From the NCBI GenBank assembly GCA_946885905.1, contig CAMPHL010000023.1, forward strand, positions 1 through 12,756: a stretch of DNA of 12,756 nt. The letters run 5' to 3'. Below the pieces are notes generated by a model. The model made no database searches. It was not told the origin of the DNA and saw nothing but the letters and a program-made list of their open reading frames with translations. How positions within the stretch are numbered: position 1 is the stretch's first letter; each line of letters opens with the position of its first letter. Of this stretch, positions 1 through 6,089 are shown in pieces. This stretch comes from an uncultured Pseudomonadota bacterium. GTDB taxonomy: Bacteria > Pseudomonadota > Gammaproteobacteria > Burkholderiales > Usitatibacteraceae. A program made the translations under genes and the position numbers.

Positions 1-514
1 TCGTGAGGATCGGATGGCGGTCGCCCGCGATCCGCTCCTGCAGCTTCATGATCGCGTCGATCACCGTCTCGGGGCGCGGGGGGCAGCCGGGGATGTAGAC
101 GTCGACCGGAACGATCCGGTCGATTCCGGCCACCGCGGCGTAGTTCTGGTAGAAGCCGCCGCTCGTGGCGCACGCGCCGAAGGCCATCACCCACTTCGGC
201 TCGCACATCTGCTCGTAGACCTTGAGCAGGATCGGGGCCTGCTTGTGGGTGATCGTGCCCACGACCATCAGCAGGTCCGACTGGCGCGGCGAGAAACGGG
301 GCAGCGCCGCGCCGAAGCGGTCGGTGTCGTAGGGCGTCGAGCTCACCGCCATGAACTCCATGGCGCAGCAAGCCGTCACGAAGGGGTAGGGGAAGAGCGA
401 GAACTTGCGCGCCCAGCCCACCAGCTCGTCCTTCTTGCTGGTGAGGTACTCGAAGCCGCCGCGCTCGACGGTGCCGGCGGGATAGATCGGGATCGTGGCG
501 GGGGTGGCGGCCAT
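1..514 (-). CDS. nuoB: NADH-quinone oxidoreductase subunit B (NuoB), 3' end cut by window edge
   Basis: NuoB is the peripheral-arm subunit of respiratory complex I that carries Fe-S cluster N2, the last relay before quinone. The 171 visible residues show the N2 cysteines: the tandem pair C49-C50 (in TACCAMEF), C115 (in FGACATSGG) and C144 (in IPGCPPRPE). The order and spacing fit the family. The ATG at 514 starts 2 bases after the nuoA stop, so the two genes are co-transcribed and probably translationally coupled. The reading frame is open to base 1, so the C-terminus lies outside the window, although the family length suggests little is missing. The sequence around the tandem cysteines (CCAMEFM, then YDTDRFG) differs from the form I remember for most beta- and alphaproteobacterial NuoB, but the identity is not in doubt. 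Confidence 0.97.
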   Translation of the reverse strand, partial: MAATPATIPIYPAGTVERGGFEYLTSKKDELVGWARKFSLFPYPFVTACCAMEFMAVSSTPYDTDRFGAALPRFSPRQSDLLMVVGTITHKQAPILLKVYEQMCEPKWVMAFGACATSGGFYQNYAAVAGIDRIVPVDVYIPGCPPRPETVIDAIMKLQERIAGDRHPILT

Positions 515-516
515 GG

Positions 517-882
517 CTATTCGGTCACGGCTTCAAGCAGCCGCGCCTTGTAGATGTAGAGCAGGATCAGCACCAGCAGCACGGTGAAGAGCGCGAAGGT
601 GACCAGCATGAAATCGTTGAGCGGCCGGGCCGCGAGCACCCAGAGGACGAGGAAGACCGTCTCCAGGTCGAAGAGCACGAAGGCGATGGCGATCCCGTAG
701 TACTTGACTGCCACCGGGCGCACGTTGCGCGGGTCGACCGGCGTGGCGCCGCACTCGAACGCCTCCAGCTTCACCTTCGAGGCCGCGGGCTTGGGCCCGA
801 GGAAGTGGTTCAGCACCAGCATCGATGCGACCACGGACAGGATGGCGAAGAGGTAGAGGAGGAAGGCCAGATACGGGTTCAT
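517..882 (-). CDS. nuoA: NADH-quinone oxidoreductase subunit A (NuoA)
   Basis: NuoA is the small membrane subunit of complex I (ND3 homologue), at the junction of the hydrophilic and membrane arms near the quinone channel. The 121-residue protein has three hydrophobic segments at about 4-27, 62-83 and 91-112. The first loop carries the family motif F42-E43-C44-G45; its cysteine matches the ND3 loop cysteine. The second segment contains the conserved acidic motif FDLETVF (D72, E74). Length is normal. The ATG at 882 is preceded by a modest GGA Shine-Dalgarno core. It is the first gene of the nuo operon that runs off the left edge, and nuoB follows after 2 bases. The upstream neighbour is divergent, so the nuo promoter should lie between 883 and 965 or just inside the hydrolase gene. 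I could not pick out convincing -35 and -10 boxes there. Confidence 0.97.
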   Translation of the reverse strand: MNPYLAFLLYLFAILSVVASMLVLNHFLGPKPAASKVKLEAFECGATPVDPRNVRPVAVKYYGIAIAFVLFDLETVFLVLWVLAARPLNDFMLVTFALFTVLLVLILLYIYKARLLEAVTE

Positions 883-965
883 CGACGTCCACGGTAGACG
901 GGTGCCGCCCGCCGCTTTTGACGTGCATCAACGGCCGGTCGCGGCGCGCCGCGATACCGTATGTC

Positions 966-2126
966 ATGGGAAAGGCACCACCCCGGAACACGGCTTCGGA
1001 CCTCCATGGGGCCGGAAAGCTGGCCGTGGCGGGGGTCCTCGGGATCACCCGCGTGGTCGAGAACCTGCACCACAACATCACGCGCGCCCCGGGACCTCTG
1101 GGCACCGCCGAGCGCTCGCCCATGCGCGGGGTCTCGGGCCTCGTCTATCGCTCGATTCGCGGTGTCACGCACCTGGTGGGCAGCGGCCTGGACCTGGCCC
1201 TGGGCCAGCTCGCGCGGCTCCTCGCCGAGGAGCCCTCGTCGGACCGGCGGGAGGCGGTGTTGGCGGCGCTGAACGGGGTGCTCGGCGACCACCTCGCGGC
1301 GAGCGGCAATCCGCTCGCCATCTCCATGCTGCTGCGCCGCGACGGCGTGCCGGTCGAGCTCACCCGTGCCGAACTGCTCGAGGCGATCGGCCAGCCCGCG
1401 CCCCGGGTCGTGGTGATGGTGCACGGCCTGTGCCGCAACGACCTGCAGTGGCGCCGCGAGGGGCACGATCACGGTGCGGCCCTCGAGCGCTCCGCGGTCC
1501 CGACCACCGTTCTCTACCTGAGCTACAACACCGGACGCCCGATCATCGACAACGGGCGCGAGCTCACCCAGGTCCTCGAGGCGATGGCCCGGGCCTGGCC
1601 GGTGCCGCTGGAGGAAATCGCCTTCGTCGCGCACAGCATGGGCGGGCTGGTGGTCCGCAGCGCCTGCGCCCACGCGGCAACCGAAGGCCACCGGTGGCTA
1701 CGCCAGCTACGCTCGGCCGTCTTTCTCGGAACGCCCCACGTGGGCACGCCGCTCGAGCGCGGCGGCGGCTGGGTCGATGCCGTGCTCGACGCGAGCCCGT
1801 ATACGGCGGCGTTCGCGCAACTCGGCCGCATCCGCAGTGCCGGCATCACCGACCTGCGCCACGGCCTGGATTCGGCGCTGCCCGCTGGCGTGGCCTGCCA
1901 CGCGATCGCCGGCTCGCTCGCGCGCCGAGCGGGTGGCGCGTCCGAGCGCCTTGTCGGCGATGGCCTTGTTCCGGTCGCAAGCGCCCTGGGGCTCGGGGCG
2001 GGACCTTCTGGCGCCGATCTCTTCTCCGCCGAGCGCCGATCGATCGTTTACGTCACCGGCCACCTCGCGCTGCTCAGCTCCAAACGCGTGAGCAGGATGA
2101 TTGGGGACAGGCTTCGATCCGGTTGA
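966..2126 (+). CDS. Alpha/beta hydrolase (esterase/lipase-like)
   Basis: This is a serine hydrolase of the alpha/beta fold; its substrate cannot be told from sequence. Of 386 residues, the first 145 or so form a helical-looking region of unknown role. The hydrolase core then starts with strand VVVMVHG and an HG motif at 153-154 (oxyanion region). The nucleophile elbow is A-H-S-M-G-G with S224, a variant of the usual G-x-S-x-G. D332 (in VGDGLVPV) and H366 (in VTGHLALL) are the likely remaining triad members. The segment FLGTPHVGTPLER after the elbow is typical of lipase/PGAP1-like esterases. There is no signal peptide, so it is probably cytoplasmic. I chose the ATG at 966 because upstream in-frame codons run into the nuoA gene and read as arginine-rich non-family sequence. 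No clear Shine-Dalgarno sequence precedes it. It is divergent from nuoA, and gshA follows 49 bases downstream. Confidence 0.88.
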   Translation: MGKAPPRNTASDLHGAGKLAVAGVLGITRVVENLHHNITRAPGPLGTAERSPMRGVSGLVYRSIRGVTHLVGSGLDLALGQLARLLAEEPSSDRREAVLAALNGVLGDHLAASGNPLAISMLLRRDGVPVELTRAELLEAIGQPAPRVVVMVHGLCRNDLQWRREGHDHGAALERSAVPTTVLYLSYNTGRPIIDNGRELTQVLEAMARAWPVPLEEIAFVAHSMGGLVVRSACAHAATEGHRWLRQLRSAVFLGTPHVGTPLERGGGWVDAVLDASPYTAAFAQLGRIRSAGITDLRHGLDSALPAGVACHAIAGSLARRAGGASERLVGDGLVPVASALGLGAGPSGADLFSAERRSIVYVTGHLALLSSKRVSRMIGDRLRSG

Positions 2127-2175
2127 CGTTAGGCAGTCCGGATGAACCAAAGCGGCGGCGTGCGAAGATGCGCCG

Positions 2176-3771
2176 ATGCGTGAGCCGGACATGGAGCAGC
2201 GCGTGCAGGCCCTTCCGCCCGCGATCCTGCGGGGGCTGCGGCGCGGCATCGAGAAGGAGGGCTTGCGGGTGCGTCCGGACGGAACGCTCGCGAGCACCAC
2301 GCATCCCGCGGGCCTGGGCTCCGCGCTCACCCATCCGCGCATCACCACGGACTTCAGCGAGGCCCAGCTCGAGCTCATCACCGGCGTGCACGCCGATATC
2401 GAAGCGTGCCTGGCGGAGCTCACCGAGCTGCACCAGGTGGTCTATCAAAACATCGGTGACGAGCTCGTCTGGGACGCGAGCCTGCCGTGCAGGCTGCCCG
2501 CCGACGAGCAGATTCCGATCGGGCGCTATGGGAGCTCCAACCTCGGCCGGATGAAGCACGTCTACCGCCTGGGGCTATCGCACCGCTACGGGCGGCGGAT
2601 GCAGGCGGTCTCCGGCATCCATTACAACTTCTCGATGCCCGCCGAGGCGTGGCCGGCGCTGCACGCGCTCGAGGCGAGCCCCGGCTCCCTAGAAATGTAT
2701 GCGGACGCGCGTTACCTGGGACTGATCCGGAACTTCAAGCGCCACGGCTGGCTGCTGATCCTGCTGCTGGGATCCTCGCCCGTGGCCTGCGCCTCGTTCG
2801 TCGGCAACCGGAAGCATTCGCTGGAGTCCTGGGGGACGGGGACGCTCTTCGGGCCGGGTGCGACTTCGCTGCGGATGGGGCGGCTCGGCTACCAGAGCGA
2901 AGCCCAGTCCGATCTCGCCGTGAGCTTCAACGACCTCGCCGGCTATGCCGAGGCCCTCGAGCGCGGGATGCGGGTGCCGTACCCACCCTACGAGGCGATC
3001 GGCCTGGAGGAGGGCGGCGAATTCCGCCAGCTATCCACCGCGCTCCTGCAGATCGAGAACGAGTTCTACGGCACGATCCGGCCCAAGCGCACCATCACCC
3101 GCGGGCAGCGGCCGCTGCATGCGCTCGGCGAGCGCGGCATCGAGTACGTCGAGGTCCGATGCCTGGACGTCGATCCGTTCATGCCCGTCGGCATCGATGC
3201 CGACGCGATCCGACTGATCGACATGTTCCTGCTGCATTGCCTGCTCGCCGACAGCCCGCCGGACTCTCCGGCGGAGATTCGCGCGAATGCCGGCAATCAA
3301 CGGGCGGTGGCGGAGGCGGGGCGCGATCCGGGAACACGGTTGGATCGTGCCGGCGAGCAGGTGACTCCCGCGGACTGGGGAAGCGCGCTGCTCAGGCAAT
3401 GTGAGCCCATCGCCGCCGCGCTGGACCTCGCGTTCGGCGGCTCCGATTACGCGCGCGTGCTGCGGGCATCAGAGGCGGCGCTGCGAGATCCTGACACCCT
3501 GCCATCGGCGCGCGTGCTGCGTGCGGTGGAGAAGGATCACGGCGGGTCGTTTCCTGAATTCGTCCTCGCGCAATCAAGGCGTCATCGCGATGCGTTGTCC
3601 CATCCCCCGCTCGCGCCGGCTGCGAGGCAGCGATACGAGACGCTGGCGGCCGAATCGCTGGCCGAAGAGCGCCGGATGGAGGCGGGCGACGAGGTGTCGT
3701 TCGATGCCTACCGGAGGCGGTACCTGGAGCAGTCGCTGCTGGGGGGAAAGCATTTCGGCTCCAGCAGGTAG
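2176..3771 (+). CDS. gshA: Glutamate-cysteine ligase, E. coli type (GshA)
   Basis: GshA performs the first and rate-limiting step of glutathione synthesis, the ATP-dependent joining of L-glutamate to L-cysteine through the gamma-carboxylate. The 531-residue protein aligns from end to end, from memory, with the 518-residue E. coli enzyme. Matching blocks are GIEKEGLRV (24-32), ALTHPRITTDF (50-60), SGIHYNFS (146-153), LQIENEFYGTIRPKR (291-305) and IEYVEVRCLDVDPF (322-335). The acidic residues expected to bind metal (E26, E28, D59, E66) are present. It is cytoplasmic and soluble. The ATG at 2176 gives the family-sized N-terminus; a second ATG at 2191 is a possible alternative, as neither has a strong Shine-Dalgarno sequence. 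The gene lies 49 bases after the hydrolase and may be co-transcribed with it. A TTGACG overlaps the hydrolase stop codon (2123-2128), but no matching -10 box follows. gshB is not in the window. Confidence 0.96.
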   Translation: MREPDMEQRVQALPPAILRGLRRGIEKEGLRVRPDGTLASTTHPAGLGSALTHPRITTDFSEAQLELITGVHADIEACLAELTELHQVVYQNIGDELVWDASLPCRLPADEQIPIGRYGSSNLGRMKHVYRLGLSHRYGRRMQAVSGIHYNFSMPAEAWPALHALEASPGSLEMYADARYLGLIRNFKRHGWLLILLLGSSPVACASFVGNRKHSLESWGTGTLFGPGATSLRMGRLGYQSEAQSDLAVSFNDLAGYAEALERGMRVPYPPYEAIGLEEGGEFRQLSTALLQIENEFYGTIRPKRTITRGQRPLHALGERGIEYVEVRCLDVDPFMPVGIDADAIRLIDMFLLHCLLADSPPDSPAEIRANAGNQRAVAEAGRDPGTRLDRAGEQVTPADWGSALLRQCEPIAAALDLAFGGSDYARVLRASEAALRDPDTLPSARVLRAVEKDHGGSFPEFVLAQSRRHRDALSHPPLAPAARQRYETLAAESLAEERRMEAGDEVSFDAYRRRYLEQSLLGGKHFGSSR

Positions 3772-3797
3772 CGCCCAGGTCAAGGTAGGGATGCGCG

Positions 3798-3803
3798 CAT
3801 AAT
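3798..3803 (+). promoter_or_regulatory. Possible -10 box upstream of the receiver-like gene
   Basis: CATAAT matches the sigma-70 -10 consensus at 5 of 6 positions. It lies in the 65-base gap after gshA and overlaps the end of a perfect 10-base palindrome, ATGCGCGCAT (3791-3800). No good -35 box is present at 16-18 bases upstream. A transcript starting near 3810 would leave a leader of about 27 bases before the ATG at 3837. This is a weak call. Confidence 0.3.
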
Positions 3804-3836
3804 TCCGCGAAAGTGGATGCCTCCACGGGGGGGCAA

Positions 3837-4235
3837 ATGGCCAGGATCCTGGTAGCGGCATCTCCGGAACCTCGAGCAATCCTCGAACGGGTTTTGGCGG
3901 GCCACGAACTTCATTTCGCGGAAACGCTGGTGGAAGCCGTGAGATCCCTTGCCCAGCGGCCATACGATCTCATCATCTGCGCCATCGCTTTCGACGAATC
4001 CAAGATGTTCGACTTGCTCGGGTTGGCCCAGTCGACCACGGCATGGAAAAGTATTCCTTTTGTATGCGCGATTGTTCGAACCCACGTGGTCCGCGCGCCC
4101 TCCGCACGAGCGGCTGCGGCATTCACTTCGCGCCAACTAGGGGCTGCAGCATTCCTGGACGTCGCGGACTATCGAACGAACCCGGAGTCCGGCATGCGCG
4201 AGAAGATAGACCAGATTCTGGAAGCCGCTCGATGA
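3837..4235 (+). CDS. Small degenerate receiver (CheY-like) domain protein
   Basis: I do not recognise this as a named gene. The 132 residues follow the alternating pattern of a CheY-like receiver: strand ARILVAA, a helix around 11-21, strand ELHFAET, a helix with AVRSLAQRPYD, strand LIICAIAF, strand IPFVCAIV, then GAAAFLDVADY and a C-terminal helix. The phosphorylation machinery is missing. The acidic pair after strand 1 is replaced by A8-S9, the phospho-acceptor position in DLIICA is A49, and the usual lysine near the end is absent. It may therefore act by protein contact rather than phosphorelay. It stands alone, with no DNA-binding or kinase domain. The start could instead be the GTG at 3813 (140 residues). 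I prefer the ATG at 3837 because it begins directly at strand 1 and a G-run lies just upstream. It ends 7 bases before the hipBA operator. Base composition is more AT-rich than in the flanking genes. Confidence 0.7.
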   Translation: MARILVAASPEPRAILERVLAGHELHFAETLVEAVRSLAQRPYDLIICAIAFDESKMFDLLGLAQSTTAWKSIPFVCAIVRTHVVRAPSARAAAAFTSRQLGAAAFLDVADYRTNPESGMREKIDQILEAAR

Positions 4236-4242
4236 GTCTTAT

Positions 4243-4290
4243 GTTTCGTATTATTTGCAAATAAGGCAAAATATGCATATAATACGAAAC
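4243..4290. promoter_or_regulatory. Nested inverted repeat, probable HipB operator
   Basis: Perfect 12-base arms (GTTTCGTATTAT at 4243-4254, ATAATACGAAAC at 4279-4290) flank a 24-base spacer. Two perfect 10-base palindromes sit symmetrically inside, ATTTGCAAAT (4253-4262) and ATATGCATAT (4271-4280), with centres 18 bases apart. Allowing two mismatches, the arms extend to 20 bases each. It lies immediately upstream of hipB and covers the promoter, as expected for binding sites of a dimeric HTH antitoxin that represses its own operon. That HipB binds here is inferred from position. Confidence 0.8.
4255..4283 (+). promoter_or_regulatory. hipBA promoter giving a probably leaderless mRNA
   Basis: The -35 box TTGCAA (4255-4260, 4 of 6 matches) and a perfect -10 box TATAAT (4278-4283) are separated by the optimal 17 bases. 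A start 7-9 bases after the -10 box falls at 4290-4292, at or next to the A of the hipB ATG (4292). No Shine-Dalgarno sequence exists between promoter and ATG, so translation probably begins on a leaderless transcript. Both boxes lie within the inverted repeat, so a bound repressor would exclude RNA polymerase. Confidence 0.75.
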
Positions 4291-4291
4291 C

Positions 4292-4600
4292 ATGCCGAAG
4301 CCTCCGCCCACCGCGCTTCCGACTGAAAGAAAGCTCCTCCAAAAGCTTGGCGAGCGGGTCCGCCTCGCCCGCTTGCGCAGGAAGTTCTCCATGGTGCTGG
4401 TCGCCGAGCGGGCCGGGATGTCGCGGGTGACGCTCCACCGGATCGAGAAGGGGGACCCGGCGGTGACCTTCGGCAACTACCTGCGCGTCCTCATGGTGCT
4501 CGGGCTGGAGCGCGACGTTGACCTCCTCGCCCGGGACGACGAGCTTGGGCGCCGGCTCCAGGACCTCGAGCTTCCCAAACCGCGCAGCGCCAGGACATGA
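4292..4600 (+). CDS. hipB: HipB-like antitoxin, XRE-family HTH protein
   Basis: HipB-type proteins bind and neutralise the HipA kinase and repress the hipBA operon. The 102-residue protein has an XRE/Cro-type helix-turn-helix at about 20-75. ERVRLARLRRKFS leads into helix 2 (SMVLVAERAGM, 33-43), the turn, and recognition helix 3 (SRVTLHRIEKG, 44-54). The C-terminal part, with DDELGRRLQDLELP, is the acidic tail common in HipB relatives paired with short HipA proteins. The ATG at 4292 follows the operator by one base. It lacks a ribosome binding site and is probably read from a leaderless mRNA. The last four bases (ATGA, 4597-4600) overlap the hipA start, so the two genes are translationally coupled. 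It should act as dimers on the nested palindromes upstream. Confidence 0.9.
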   Translation: MPKPPPTALPTERKLLQKLGERVRLARLRRKFSMVLVAERAGMSRVTLHRIEKGDPAVTFGNYLRVLMVLGLERDVDLLARDDELGRRLQDLELPKPRSART

Positions 4601-5907
4601 GCCGCGCGCGCGCATCGAGCCTCGAGGCGCACCTCGACTGCGATTTCCTCCCGGAGCGGCAGCCTGTCTGCGTGGGTCGCCTTGCCGAAGACCGCGGCAG
4701 CATCCGGTTCGAGTACACCGAGGATTGGATCGCGCGGGACACCGCCTTCCAGATCGACCCTGCCTTGACGCTTCACAAGGGTACGTTCCATCCGCAGCCG
4801 GACGTGGGCAACTTCGGTGTCTTCCTGGACTCTTCGCCCGATCGCTGGGGCCAGACGCTCATGCGCAGGCGCGAAGCGCTCGAGGCAAAGCAGGAGGGCC
4901 GCAAGGCCGGGACGCTCTACGCCTGGGATTTCCTCCTCGGCGTCCAGGACGCCACGCGCCAGGGGGCGCTGCGCTTCAAGGAGCCAGGTGGCGACTCATA
5001 CCTGGATGACCACCCGCTGCCCGCGCCGCCGATCACCAGCCTGCGGGAGCTCGAGGCGGTGGCGTACGAGCTCAGCGCCAGGAAGATCGACGACCTCGAC
5101 AAGCTCGCCAAATGGCTTTCGGTGCTTGTAGCGCCCGGGTCGTCGCTGGGTGGTGCGCGGCCGAAGGCCAATTTCATGATGGAGAACGGCGACCTGTGGA
5201 TTGCCAAGTTTCCCGCGCAGGAGGACGCGCGCGACGTGGCGGCGTGGGAGTCCGTCATGCACGATCTCGCACGGGCATCGGGCGTCACCGTGCCCGAAGG
5301 CAAGCTGCTTCGCTTCGGCTCCGAACATCACACGTTCATCAGCAAACGCTTCGACCGGGCCGGCGGGCGCCGGCGGCACTACTGCTCCGCGATGACCTTG
5401 CTGGGCAAGAAGGATGGCGACGAAGGGAGCTACCTCGAGATCATCGAAGCCCTCGTGCGTTTCGGCGATCGAAGCACCGTCGACTCGCATCTGCGGCAGC
5501 TGTTCCGACGGGTCGTGTTCAACGTGCTCGCGGGACATCGCGATGACCACTTGCGCAACCACGGCTTCCTCCTGGGAGCCGAGGGCTGGCGGCTCGCACC
5601 TGCCTTCGACCTGAACCCGATCATCGACAGGCCGGATCACGTGCTGGCCATCGACGAGGCCAATCACCAGCCGGATCTCGAGATTGTCATGGCCACGCAC
5701 GGCGAGTATAGATTGAAGTCCGGTGAGGCGAAGACGATCGTCGACGAGGTCCGCAAGGCCGTAGCAGGGTGGCGAGCCCGTGCGCGTCGATCTGGAATCT
5801 CGGCCGCGGAGATCGAGCTGGTGCAAGCGGCTTTCGCCAGCGTCGGCGGTGAGGCGCCCGCCGCCACGGTGCCTACCAGCCGTCGATCGAAAACTGCCCG
5901 GAGGTAG
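4597..5907 (+). CDS. hipA: HipA-family serine/threonine kinase toxin
   Basis: HipA-family toxins are kinases with a PI3/4-kinase-like fold that slow growth by phosphorylating a translation target, in E. coli glutamyl-tRNA synthetase. The target here is unknown. The 436-residue length is typical. An N-terminal subdomain (about 10-130) precedes the kinase core. Visible motifs are the glycine-rich loop G181-S-S-L-G-G-A-R-P-K190, the strand LWIAKFP with K204, FISKRFDR (247-254), the catalytic loop H314-R-D-D-H-L-R-N321 with D316 as catalytic base, and the metal-binding FDLNP (D338). S183 lies where E. coli HipA has its autophosphorylated serine, if the glycine-rich loops align as I place them. 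The protein is thus predicted to be active and intact. The start overlaps the hipB stop by four bases (ATGA). It ends 27 bases from the convergent nqrM. Confidence 0.93.
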   Translation: MSRARASSLEAHLDCDFLPERQPVCVGRLAEDRGSIRFEYTEDWIARDTAFQIDPALTLHKGTFHPQPDVGNFGVFLDSSPDRWGQTLMRRREALEAKQEGRKAGTLYAWDFLLGVQDATRQGALRFKEPGGDSYLDDHPLPAPPITSLRELEAVAYELSARKIDDLDKLAKWLSVLVAPGSSLGGARPKANFMMENGDLWIAKFPAQEDARDVAAWESVMHDLARASGVTVPEGKLLRFGSEHHTFISKRFDRAGGRRRHYCSAMTLLGKKDGDEGSYLEIIEALVRFGDRSTVDSHLRQLFRRVVFNVLAGHRDDHLRNHGFLLGAEGWRLAPAFDLNPIIDRPDHVLAIDEANHQPDLEIVMATHGEYRLKSGEAKTIVDEVRKAVAGWRARARRSGISAAEIELVQAAFASVGGEAPAATVPTSRRSKTARR

Positions 5908-5934
5908 GAAGATGTGCGCATCGACATTGTCTGG

Positions 5935-6087
5935 CTATCGCTTGTTCAGGCATCCCGGGCATGCGTTGACGCCGCCGCAGGATCCCTTCAGGCAAGGCCG
6001 GCGGAAGATCACGCCGATCGCCATCGCGCCCATCGCGAGGGCGACGAGGATGAAGGCGGCGGTCACGAGGATGAGGAATTCGTCCAC
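5935..6087 (-). CDS. nqrM: NqrM, Na+-NQR maturation protein
   Basis: NqrM is a small membrane protein required, with ApbE, for a functional Na+-NQR in Vibrio. It is thought to help deliver iron to the NqrD/NqrE centre. The 50-residue product has one membrane segment (about 4-28), then RRPCLKGSCGGVNACPGC with four cysteines (C32, C37, C43, C46). The KGSCGG motif is the family signature. It is shorter than the roughly 60-80 residues I remember for the family, mostly at the ends. I chose the GTG at 6087 because it lies 2 bases after the apbE stop, has an AAAGGG ribosome binding site 7 bases upstream, and places the membrane segment right at the N-terminus. It is the last gene of the nqr operon. 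The next gene, hipA, is convergent. Confidence 0.88.
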   Translation of the reverse strand: MDEFLILVTAAFILVALAMGAMAIGVIFRRPCLKGSCGGVNACPGCLNKR

Positions 6088-6089
6088 GG

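Noticed and set aside
918..923. TTGACG as a -35 box for the hydrolase
   Set aside because: No acceptable -10 box lies 16-19 bases downstream; the sequence there is GC only.
2123..2128. TTGACG at the hydrolase stop as a -35 box for gshA
   Set aside because: The 17- and 18-base positions read ACCAAA and CCAAAG, which are poor -10 boxes.
902..2554. Long plus-strand open frame over the hydrolase and the start of gshA (550 codons)
   Set aside because: It is arginine- and proline-rich shadow coding in a GC-rich region. The overlapping frames encode recognisable hydrolase and GshA proteins.
4243..4290. The inverted repeat as a transposon end, attachment site or terminator
   Set aside because: No transposase or integrase and no target duplication are present. 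A terminator would need a GC-rich stem and a T-run. The repeat holds a promoter next to hipB, so an operator fits better.
5908..5934. A bidirectional terminator between the convergent hipA and nqrM
   Set aside because: Only a 4-base stem with a TGCG loop (5912-5923) and no T-run can be seen in the 27-base gap, so this is not enough for a call.
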